DNA of 53,740 bases. Origin: Paracoccaceae bacterium. Its GTDB lineage: Bacteria > Pseudomonadota > Alphaproteobacteria > Rhodobacterales > Rhodobacteraceae. The stretch lies in contig JAHEFH010000003.1 of the NCBI GenBank assembly GCA_024640245.1, forward strand, positions 1 to 53,740. Direction: 5' to 3'. The notes under the pieces are model-generated. The model made no database searches. It was not told the origin of the DNA and saw nothing but the letters and a program-made list of their open reading frames with translations. The number at the start of each line of letters is the position of its first letter. Positions within the stretch are counted from its first letter, which is position 1. The position numbers and the translations under genes were made by a program. Positions 26,616 through 33,784 of this stretch are shown in pieces.

Positions 26616-28145
26616 CTATTCAGAAAACATGTCGTTTTCCGGCGGGGTCAGTGCCATCTCGGTTGGTGCCAGCGCGCGCAGGTCATCCAGCGTCAGCGGC
26701 TCATCCGGCCTTGCAAGCATGTTGCGCGTCACCCAGTAGAGACGCTCTTCCGCCCGCGTAATCGCGACATAGGCCAGCCGCTTCCACAGCGGGATGCCCG
26801 CCTCGGTCCGACCGGCCCGAGCCGCCGCATAAAGGTCCGGCGCAAAGACCTGCACCTCCGGCCATTGAGAGCCCTGCGCCTTGTGGATCGTGCAGGCAGC
26901 GCCGTGCACGAAGACCGCGCCCATACGCGCCGCCGAAGGGATAAAGGGCTCCTCCTCGCCGGGCGCCTCGATCTTGATGATTGTCGCGGCGGATACCTGC
27001 GGATCGGGCGCGCCAAGAACATGCAGCCGCGAAAAACCCGCTTTTCGGCCCTCGCCCATATAGACCACCTGAGCTCCCTTGATCAGACCGCGGGCCTCCA
27101 GATCGATCCGTTTCTTGCGGTGCTTTGCGGGCAGCTCGATCCCGTCGCAGATCAGCGGCTCACCGGGCAGCAACAGGTCCTCCGGCGCGCCATAAGCATT
27201 GCGGAAGGCGTGGATCAGCCGGATACGCGTGGCGTTGCGCCAGACCAAAACCGGAGAGCGCGCCATCAGGTCGGCCCTGACGCGGGGGCTGATCACCACG
27301 CGGTCGTCGTTTTCGGCTGCGGCATAGACCATACGTTCGAAAGCCTCGAAGCCGATACTCTCGTCGCCCAGCGCATGCGCCAGATCGAGGATCGGATTGT
27401 CTTGTTCTTGCCGGTGCACGCGGCTGAGAACGAGCTTTTTGCTGTCCTTGATCCCGTCAAACACCATGTTTCCGGACTGCCCCACAGGAGCCAACTGCGC
27501 CGGATCCCCGAACAGGATCAGCGTGGTGAAAATCTCTTTCAGATCGTCGTACTGCCGGTCGTCCAGCATGGAGGATTCATCGACGAACCCGATATCCAGC
27601 GGGTCCTCGCGCCGGCTCCATCCTGTTATGAAGTCCGACCCTCGCAGGCCTGCGGCGGCCAGCGCTCCGGGAATGGAGTTGTTGGATTTGTAGAACAGCA
27701 TGGCCCGGTCCAGCCCAACGTCCGACAGGCCCTCGATCTCGGGCCTGTCACCATTGCCCTGCAACCATTCGGCAATCTTTTCATATTCCGGATCATAGAC
27801 CGGCGTATAGAGGATGCGATGGATCGTCGTGGCCGGAACGCCCTGGTTGCGCAGCACGCTCGCCGCCTTGTTGGTGGGCGCGAGGATCGCAACGGTGCGG
27901 CGGTCCTTGACCTTTCGCGGTTCGTAATCGCCCGAAATCGTGCTCACCCCGGCCTCGGTCAGCGCCTTGTAAAGCTCTGACAGCAACATGGTCTTGCCCG
28001 ATCCCGCCTTGCCGAGAACCGCAAGCAGTTGCGGTCCGGCGGGCGCCTCGGGCAGAATCATGGAATTTTCCAGATCGACGCCGGCCGCTTTCAACACCGT
28101 GCTTATGGCGTCGAAAGCATGTGCCTGATCCTCGGAAAATTTCAT
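26616..28145 (-). CDS. RecD-like ATP-dependent DNA helicase (SF1B)
   Basis: A 509-residue helicase-like ATPase. Walker A is GKAGSGKT (K51), followed by ILAPTNKAASVLR (motif Ia), the DEAD-box-like Walker B FVDESSML, motif III LFGDPAQLAPV and motif IV SRVHRQEQDNP. The C-terminal UvrD-type half has CTIHKAQGSQWPEV and YVAITRAEERLYWV. This is the pattern of stand-alone RecD-like/Dda-like helicases rather than the RecBCD subunit. It converges on the second SLC13-like gene with only 3 bases between the stops. The role (repair or replication restart) is not shown by context. Confidence 0.88.
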   Translation of the reverse strand: MKFSEDQAHAFDAISTVLKAAGVDLENSMILPEAPAGPQLLAVLGKAGSGKTMLLSELYKALTEAGVSTISGDYEPRKVKDRRTVAILAPTNKAASVLRNQGVPATTIHRILYTPVYDPEYEKIAEWLQGNGDRPEIEGLSDVGLDRAMLFYKSNNSIPGALAAAGLRGSDFITGWSRREDPLDIGFVDESSMLDDRQYDDLKEIFTTLILFGDPAQLAPVGQSGNMVFDGIKDSKKLVLSRVHRQEQDNPILDLAHALGDESIGFEAFERMVYAAAENDDRVVISPRVRADLMARSPVLVWRNATRIRLIHAFRNAYGAPEDLLLPGEPLICDGIELPAKHRKKRIDLEARGLIKGAQVVYMGEGRKAGFSRLHVLGAPDPQVSAATIIKIEAPGEEEPFIPSAARMGAVFVHGAACTIHKAQGSQWPEVQVFAPDLYAAARAGRTEAGIPLWKRLAYVAITRAEERLYWVTRNMLARPDEPLTLDDLRALAPTEMALTPPENDMFSE

Positions 28146-28205
28146 TCGGGCCGCTCCGTTTTACTGCCCGCACCCTAGTCAGCAGCGACGCGCGATGCCA
28201 GCGGA

Positions 28206-28844
28206 TTACGCATATGCAGGCTCGGAAACCTGCATTCCGAACGAAGTCTGGAACCAGGCGGCAGACTGATACGGCGAAACCCCCGCCTTTCGCGCCAACC
28301 TGTCCCGCGTTTCGGTATCGAATTCCCACAACCCGACGCAGATCTTGCCAAGCCCTTCGCCCATACTGCCGAGGATTTCCGGCGCCCATCCCAGCGACCG
28401 ATAGATGCGCACCATGCGCGGATCAAAGACGCCGACAGCGTGTTTCAAGCCGAAATTCAGGCCGATCTCGCAGCCCGCCAGCATCAGCGCCGCAGAAATC
28501 CGCGCCGACTGCCTGCCCGCCTTGGGCGACAGGCAAAACCGCGTGCTTTCCCAGATCAGGGGGCTGGTGATGGCCCCGCCCGCGATATCGATGAAATGGT
28601 CGTTGGTTAGGCAGGGACCCGTCGTCGGCAGCACCCGCATCGAGCCGCCATGACCGCCCGACTGCGTCTGCCAGATCACATAGAGCGGGTTCATGGCGTC
28701 GTATTCATCGGTTTCAAATCCGTTTTCGTCGACGCTCACATCCCAGTTCAGGCGGCGCCTGAACTGATCGGCGCGGTCGCGGAACATTTCGGATTGCAGG
28801 GCGGGAAAACGGGCAAGGTCGTTGGCGTAGATATAGGAAAGCAC
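28206..28844 (-). CDS. luxI: Acyl-homoserine lactone synthase (LuxI family)
   Basis: A 212-residue AHL synthase that joins an acyl chain from acyl-ACP to S-adenosylmethionine. The invariant residues are present: R24, F28, W34, D46, D49, R70, F84, E99 and R102 (WESTRF). The start is a GTG at 28844 with AGAGGAG 8 bases upstream, giving MLSYIYANDLARF. Acyl specificity cannot be read from the sequence. The gene lies 153 bases downstream of luxR on the same strand. Its leader can form hairpins covering the ribosome-binding site, and 11-bp tandem repeats lie further upstream. Confidence 0.95.
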   Translation of the reverse strand: MLSYIYANDLARFPALQSEMFRDRADQFRRRLNWDVSVDENGFETDEYDAMNPLYVIWQTQSGGHGGSMRVLPTTGPCLTNDHFIDIAGGAITSPLIWESTRFCLSPKAGRQSARISAALMLAGCEIGLNFGLKHAVGVFDPRMVRIYRSLGWAPEILGSMGEGLGKICVGLWEFDTETRDRLARKAGVSPYQSAAWFQTSFGMQVSEPAYA

Positions 28845-28848
28845 AGCG

Positions 28849-28893
28849 TCGGCTCCTCTCGCAAGTGGGCATCGGATGATTGGAGCCGAGAGG
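28849..28893 (-). promoter_or_regulatory. luxI leader hairpins covering the ribosome-binding site
   Basis: In the luxI mRNA two stems compete. GGCTCC-type arm: 28882-28889 pairs with 28849-28856 (TCGGCTCC/GGAGCCGA on the plus strand, perfect 8 bp). Alternative arm: CCTCTCG (28855-28861) pairs with CGAGAGG (28887-28893), perfect 7 bp. They share bases, so only one can form. Both use part of the AGAGGAG ribosome-binding site of luxI. Confidence 0.5.
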
Positions 28894-28927
28894 ATTGGAC
28901 AGAAATGTTAACGGCGGGTCGCCGTGC

Positions 28928-28949
28928 GTTTGGGTAAGGTTTGGGTAAG
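28928..28949. repeat. Two tandem 11-bp repeats upstream of luxI
   Basis: TTTGGGTAAGG occurs twice without a gap (28928-28938 and 28939-28949), followed by the partial copy GTTGGG. The tract lies between luxR and luxI, about 85 bases before the luxI start. The period of one helical turn would suit cooperative protein binding. I found no classical lux box in this interval. Confidence 0.6.
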
Positions 28950-28997
28950 GGTTGGGAAGCGGTGCGGGCCTTGTGCATTAGCACCGTGACCGGCGGC

Positions 28998-29711
28998 TCA
29001 GATGGCGATCAGACCGTTCGAAACCGCCTTGGCGACCGCATGGGTCGTATTGGTTGCAGAGAGCTTGTGGCGGGCCGATTCAATGTAAACCCGCAAAGTG
29101 TGTTCCGAGATCTTCAGGGATTCGGCAATTCGCGCGCGATTAAGGCCCACGCCCAGCATCTGCAGGGCATCCAGTTCCCGCGGCGACAGGCTGGCATAGA
29201 GCTGCGAGCCGTCCGGAAACTCGATCTTGCGCGCCGCGTAATGGATGTAATGCGCCAGCAACAACAGATCGGACATATGGTTATCGATGAATTTCAGCCA
29301 GACGCTATCTGTGCATTGATGGCTGACCGACACCAGCGAAAACTCTCCGCTCGGTCCGCGCACCGGCAGCGACAGGCCCTGGTTACCAACACCGCCGTCC
29401 ACCGCGTCAAACATAAGACGCCGCGCCGGTTTAGCCCCCCAGTCAAGGCTCTTCCAGCTGTAGGGGTGGAATTTCTGGAACGCTGCCAGAACGACCGGAT
29501 CGATTTTAAAAAGCTGATCGCCCTCGTAAAAAGCGGCCCATTCCGCGCTGTAGCTGGCCAGCGCAAAAGGCTCTCCATGGCGGTTGATCGAGTGATAGAC
29601 GATGTGGCTGACTTGCAGGTTGTCGCGAATTTCCAGAAGCGTCGCGAAAAGGTCCTCGTAACAGGTGCTAGAGCCGATGCGCTCGATAAACGCTTCTATC
29701 CTTATTGCCAT
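28998..29711 (-). CDS. luxR: LuxR-family quorum-sensing regulator
   Basis: A 237-residue regulator with an N-terminal autoinducer-binding domain and a C-terminal LuxR helix-turn-helix. The AHL-pocket residues W58, Y62, D71, P72 and W86 are all present. The DNA-binding domain (residues of about 172-235) has LSPRELDALQML and NRARIAESLKISEHTLRVYI, and ends before NGLIAI. It should sense the AHL made by the luxI next door, which lies downstream on the same strand. Its ATG (29711) lies inside the 3' end of a small upstream ORF, which suggests translational coupling. Confidence 0.94.
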   Translation of the reverse strand: MAIRIEAFIERIGSSTCYEDLFATLLEIRDNLQVSHIVYHSINRHGEPFALASYSAEWAAFYEGDQLFKIDPVVLAAFQKFHPYSWKSLDWGAKPARRLMFDAVDGGVGNQGLSLPVRGPSGEFSLVSVSHQCTDSVWLKFIDNHMSDLLLLAHYIHYAARKIEFPDGSQLYASLSPRELDALQMLGVGLNRARIAESLKISEHTLRVYIESARHKLSATNTTHAVAKAVSNGLIAI

Positions 29712-29868
29712 GGCGCTCGATTACATCGCTCTTTTGACCAATATCCGATATTTCTGCCGCAGCGATGTGGATCGTGTCGTCGAGTTGCTCGACGAGCTTG
29801 CCGAGATCGTTCTTACCCGCGAAATTCCGCAGATCAACCAGTACGTCAATAATCCATTCTTGCGACAT
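29668..29868 (-). CDS. Small conserved-looking protein overlapping the luxR start
   Basis: A 66-residue frame whose last 44 bases overlap the beginning of luxR in another frame. The ATG at 29868 is preceded by GAGG at 6 bases; a second ATG lies four codons upstream. The protein begins MSQEWIIDVLVDLRNFAGKN, then DLGKLVEQLDDTIHIAAAEI: one amphipathic helix pair and no signal peptide. I recall similar W-I-x-D-V-L-x-D-L-R proteins beside luxR genes in roseobacters, but this is memory, not a search. It probably shares a transcript with luxR and luxI. Confidence 0.55.
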   Translation of the reverse strand: MSQEWIIDVLVDLRNFAGKNDLGKLVEQLDDTIHIAAAEISDIGQKSDVIERHGNKDRSVYRAHRL

Positions 29869-30140
29869 GAACAGCCTCATTTATTTTCGTTAATGATAGG
29901 TTAACACAACCTTGACACGATTAGAATACCAGTCATTCACAACTTGTGCATTTAACTATAAATGGGGAGTATTAACAAACTAGGCCATTGTTTTCCAATG
30001 ATTTTAATAAATTTTTAAATAAAAAAAGAACATTTATTAATAAACTCGATCCGGCAACATTGACGATATTTGTCCGGTTTGCCAATTAATCTCGCCCAGA
30101 ACTCTCTCTAAGATTGCAGGCCAGACGACCGCTTACAGAA
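29869..30140. other. AT-rich intergenic region upstream of the luxR transcript
   Basis: Markedly AT-rich, with A/T runs around 29995-30045. It separates the minus-strand luxR group from the pyrophosphatase gene upstream and should hold the quorum-sensing promoter. I could not pick a convincing -35/-10 pair or a lux-box dyad. No ORF was recognised. Confidence 0.4.
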
Positions 30141-30170
30141 AGGCCCGCGCCGTATAAACAGCGCGGGCCT
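30141..30170 (-). terminator. Terminator-like hairpin after ppaC
   Basis: A perfect 10-bp stem, AGGCCCGCGC (30141-30150) / GCGCGGGCCT (30161-30170), lies 25 bases past the pyrophosphatase stop. On the minus strand it is followed by TTTCTGT, a short T-rich tail. Confidence 0.65.
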
Positions 30171-30195
30171 GATGTTTGAGAACCGGTGAGAGCCG

Positions 30196-31110
30196 TCAGA
30201 CTTTCAGGTTCGGTATGATCTGCTTTTTCCTGGATACGACACCTGGCAGAACCACGGCATCGCCTGTGGCGGCCGCACCAAAGGATTTCTCGGCAACCGT
30301 GCGGACCAGATCGTTCGGCACCAGCAGGGTCGCCTCTTCGCGCAGAATATCGACGACAAACAGCAGAACCTGATCGACGCCATCCTCGGAAGCGACGTCC
30401 TGCATCGACTTCATCAGACTGGCCTTGCGGTCGAGCACTACCGCCGGACTTGTGGTTTCCAGTACCGACACGCGGAAGGATTTACCGCCGGCGTCATACT
30501 TCTTGCTGTCCAGACGCAGAAGCTCGGCGTCGGAAAAATGCGAGATATCGGATTTCGCCGCGAACATTTCGCCTGCGTATTCCGTCACGTCCAGTCCCAG
30601 GTCCGCGGCCAGTGATTTCGCCAGATCCCTGTCGACGTCGGTGGTCGTCGGGCTGCGGAATTCCAGCGTGTCGGACAGGATGCACGACAGCACCAGACCC
30701 TTGATGCCGACCGGCGCAGTGGACAGAACGCCGCCCATGATGCCGGCCATGATCGTCGCGGTCGAGGCGACGGGCTTGATGGTGATCTCGATCGGCTGGC
30801 GGGTTTTCAGACCGCCCACCAGCAGGTGGTGGTCGATCACTTGCAGGATATTCGCGTCGTTGATGCCCTCGGGCAACTCGCCCGGGTTGTTGGTGTCCAC
30901 GACAACAACATCGTCGCCTGCCGCGACCGACTTCAGAATTTCCGGTTGGTCAAAACCCCAACGCTTGAGAACGAATTTCGCCTCTGTATTCGGCTCGCCC
31001 AGCACATAGGGCACGGCCTTGCGGCCGGTCTGGTTCAGATACCAGGACCAGATAATAGCGGAGCAGGTTGCGTCGGTGTCGGGGGCCAGATGACCGAAAA
31101 CCTTGATCAT
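30196..31110 (-). CDS. ppaC: Manganese-dependent inorganic pyrophosphatase (family II)
   Basis: A 304-residue DHH-family enzyme that hydrolyses pyrophosphate to phosphate, pulling biosynthetic reactions forward. Metal ligands are visible in FGHLAPDTDATCSA, VVVDTNN and the DHH motif QVIDHHLLVGG. The C-terminal DHHA2 domain carries the basic substrate residues (VLDRKASLMK, with PNDLVRT following). Length and motifs are normal for family II. It is transcribed alone, with a hairpin terminator downstream, and lies 61 bases downstream of the acyltransferase gene on the same strand. Confidence 0.94.
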   Translation of the reverse strand: MIKVFGHLAPDTDATCSAIIWSWYLNQTGRKAVPYVLGEPNTEAKFVLKRWGFDQPEILKSVAAGDDVVVVDTNNPGELPEGINDANILQVIDHHLLVGGLKTRQPIEITIKPVASTATIMAGIMGGVLSTAPVGIKGLVLSCILSDTLEFRSPTTTDVDRDLAKSLAADLGLDVTEYAGEMFAAKSDISHFSDAELLRLDSKKYDAGGKSFRVSVLETTSPAVVLDRKASLMKSMQDVASEDGVDQVLLFVVDILREEATLLVPNDLVRTVAEKSFGAAATGDAVVLPGVVSRKKQIIPNLKV

Positions 31111-31171
31111 ATTGTTACATCTTTCAAACGTGGAGGAATCGCGGTCGTTATAATCGGCCTACTTGGCGGTG

Positions 31172-32584
31172 TCACCCACGCTTTGCCGCTTTTCCCGATT
31201 TCCCTAGGTGCGCAATCGAGTTTGCGTAGAAAGTCACCAGATCGCGCTGGTCGGGATCGACGTGCAGCGGTCCGTCGTCGCCTTCCACCTCCAGAATACC
31301 GCGATAGGTCAACAGGCGGATACCATCACGGATTGCCGCGTCCATTTCCTCGCGCGTGAATTGCAGGCTGGCGCCCTTTCGGATGAGCCAGTCCAGTTTG
31401 GACATGCTCTCTCGGTGCAGTTCCTCGCGCGAGATTTTCGCGTCGATCTGGCGTTCCAGCACGGTCGCGATTACCGGCACCGGCATGACCGGAACCGCCT
31501 TGCTGACGTTGTGCATCAGGATGCGGCCTAGGTTCCTTGTCAGGGTTTCGTGACTGACATCATCCTGCCCCTTCAGGAACTCACGCAGCGAGATCGGCGT
31601 GCCGAAGCTGACGCTGGCATAGCCGAAACGTCGGAAACGCCCGGTCAGGCGCAGCAGCAAATGGTTGAACACTACCCGTATACCGCCGCGCACCTTCGCC
31701 CAGAAAGTGGCCCTCTCTTTCCGCCCCATGGACAGCAAAACCCGGTCCTCCAGTACGCGGTCGTAATTGAGGCCGACAGGAATGAATACGACATCCCGTC
31801 CCTCGGAGGGAGAAAAACCTGACACGATATAGTTCAGGATGCCGAGCTTCGGCGGATGGATCGCTCCGTCGCGGCTCAACCCGCCCTCGGGAAAGATCGC
31901 TTGCGCCACGCCCGCCTCGGTCGCCATCTGCACATAGCGCGCAAGCACCGTGCGATAGAGTCCGTTGCGCGATTTCCGGCGGATGAAATAGGCGCCCGTA
32001 GACCGGATCAACTGTTTCAGGGGCCAGACGCTCGCCCATTCGCCGACCGCATAGGACAAGGCCGACCGCGACGCCGCCAGATAAGTGACCAGAATGTAAT
32101 CCATGTTGGATTTGTGATTCATAACGAATACGACCGTGTCGTTAGGATCGAGCGCCTGCAAGGCGGCCTCGTCCTCGTGCCCCAGCCGCACCTTGAACAG
32201 CGCCTCCGACAACCAGCGCGATGCCTTGATGCCGAAAGAAAAATAGGTGAAGGCCGAAAACGACGGGACGATCTCGCGCGCGTATCTCTCGGCCCGGGCC
32301 TCTGCGACCTTGAACGGGATACCTTCCGCTTCGGCAAAATCGACGATCGCCTGAAGGACTTTCGGATCATGGGCCAGCCGGTCGACCATGACCTGCCGGC
32401 GGGTCAGTTTGAACGGCTGAATGCGGGTCTGGAGCCTTTTGTTCAACTGTTCGATGGCGCGGTCCAGCCGGCGCTTCAGGTACCATCGGACCGAGGGGAT
32501 CAGGATACGGTCCAGCAATGCGACAACCGCCAGAGCGCCAGCCACCCAGATTGCCCAGACAGGAATTTCGACCGTTTCGAACAT
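31172..32584 (-). CDS. PlsB/PlsC-type acyltransferase
   Basis: A 470-residue membrane-associated acyltransferase, with one N-terminal helix (about residues 8-30). Motif I is MNHKSNMDYI (H-x4-D), motif II includes GAYFIRRKSRNGLYR, motif III is IFPEGGLSRDG and motif IV is VFIPVGLNYDRV. These assign it to the glycerophosphate acyltransferase family. It is closer to PlsB in its motif I/III wording than to short PlsC proteins, but shorter than the 800-residue enterobacterial PlsB. It probably acylates glycerol 3-phosphate or lysophosphatidate in phospholipid synthesis; the exact step is inferred. Confidence 0.85.
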   Translation of the reverse strand: MFETVEIPVWAIWVAGALAVVALLDRILIPSVRWYLKRRLDRAIEQLNKRLQTRIQPFKLTRRQVMVDRLAHDPKVLQAIVDFAEAEGIPFKVAEARAERYAREIVPSFSAFTYFSFGIKASRWLSEALFKVRLGHEDEAALQALDPNDTVVFVMNHKSNMDYILVTYLAASRSALSYAVGEWASVWPLKQLIRSTGAYFIRRKSRNGLYRTVLARYVQMATEAGVAQAIFPEGGLSRDGAIHPPKLGILNYIVSGFSPSEGRDVVFIPVGLNYDRVLEDRVLLSMGRKERATFWAKVRGGIRVVFNHLLLRLTGRFRRFGYASVSFGTPISLREFLKGQDDVSHETLTRNLGRILMHNVSKAVPVMPVPVIATVLERQIDAKISREELHRESMSKLDWLIRKGASLQFTREEMDAAIRDGIRLLTYRGILEVEGDDGPLHVDPDQRDLVTFYANSIAHLGKSGKAAKRG

Positions 32585-32733
32585 CGGACAAGATTGACGG
32601 GAAAACCGGCAGGGGTCCAGTCACTTGTTTACTTGACCGAAACAGCGGCTATGGTCTGGTGCCACGCCGGTCCCCGCAGGGCCGGTCACCAACCTGAACA
32701 GGCCGCCGTGCCGGACCAACGGATGACTACAAA

Positions 32734-33720
32734 ATGAAATACACGACACTCGGACACACAGAGACGAAGATCAGCCGCATCGGCCTCGGTTGCATGAACT
32801 TTTGCGGCTTCTATGGGAAATCGGATCAGGGCACCTCTTTCCGCTGTCTCGACGCGGCGGCCGACCACGGCATCACATTTCTGGATACGGCAGAGGTCTA
32901 TGGCCACGGTCGATCCGAAACTCTGATCGGCGACTATCTGCGGCAATCGAAAAACCGTTTCTCGATCGCCACCAAGGCAGGCATCAGGTTCAGGGACGGG
33001 CAGCGCGGTTTCGACAATTCCGCCGACTACCTGCGCACCGCTCTGGAAGGCTCGCTCAAGCGCCTGAATACGGACCACATCGACCTCTATTACATCCACA
33101 GGCGCGAACAGGACCGTCCGATTGAAGAGGTCGCAGAAACCCTCGCCGGTTTCATTAAGGAAGGCAAGATCGGCGGCTACGGCCTGTCAGAGGTCGCCCC
33201 AGCCACCTTGCGCCGCGCCCATGCGGTGCATCCGGTTTCCGCGATCCAGAGCGAATATTCGCTGTGGACCCGCCTGCCCGAACTCGGAATGATCCGGACC
33301 TGCAAGGAACTTGGCACGACCTTCGTGCCATTCTCGCCACTGGGCCGCGGCATGTTCGGAGAGTCCTTTCCCGACCTGACCGGCTATGGCCCCGAGGACT
33401 TCCTGACGGGCAACCCGCGCTTCCAAAGCCCGAATTTCGAGGCCAACTGCGCATGGATCGAGCCCTTCAAGGCCTATGCCAGAGATCGCGGCTGGTCCGT
33501 ACCGACTGCGGCTCTGGCCTGGGTTCTCGACCAGGGAGAACATCTGGTTCCGATCCCAGGCACCCGTACGGCGGAGCATCTGGCCGAATGGGTCGGCGCC
33601 TGCGAACTGTCTCTGACAGAAGCCGATCGCACCGAGATCGCGCGCCTGTTGCCGGTCGGATTTGCCTATGGCGACCGGTATTCCGTTGCGCAGAACAATG
33701 GGCCGGAACGTTACTGTTAA
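32734..33720 (+). CDS. Aldo/keto reductase
   Basis: A 328-residue NADPH-dependent reductase with the complete catalytic tetrad D51, Y56, K81 and H122 (FLDTAEVYG, IATKAG, YYIHRREQ). The cofactor end is typical: VPFSPLGRGMFGE and LVPIPGTRTAEHLAE. The sequence fits the AKR13-like group of bacterial aldo/keto reductases. It is divergent from the acyltransferase, with a 149-base gap. The substrate is unknown. Confidence 0.92.
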   Translation: MKYTTLGHTETKISRIGLGCMNFCGFYGKSDQGTSFRCLDAAADHGITFLDTAEVYGHGRSETLIGDYLRQSKNRFSIATKAGIRFRDGQRGFDNSADYLRTALEGSLKRLNTDHIDLYYIHRREQDRPIEEVAETLAGFIKEGKIGGYGLSEVAPATLRRAHAVHPVSAIQSEYSLWTRLPELGMIRTCKELGTTFVPFSPLGRGMFGESFPDLTGYGPEDFLTGNPRFQSPNFEANCAWIEPFKAYARDRGWSVPTAALAWVLDQGEHLVPIPGTRTAEHLAEWVGACELSLTEADRTEIARLLPVGFAYGDRYSVAQNNGPERYC

Positions 33721-33784
33721 CTTGACGCATCGCTTGTTGCGTATGACAGTGGGGCATTAGGACCTTGCTTCGCAAAGGGACGAT

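Noticed and set aside
28845-28997. Classical lux box between luxR and luxI
   Set aside because: No 18-20 bp dyad of lux-box type could be seen; only the 11-bp repeats and the leader hairpins.
29665-29904. Plus-strand ORF of 79 codons opposite the luxR start
   Set aside because: The opposite strand holds luxR and a better small ORF with a ribosome-binding site.
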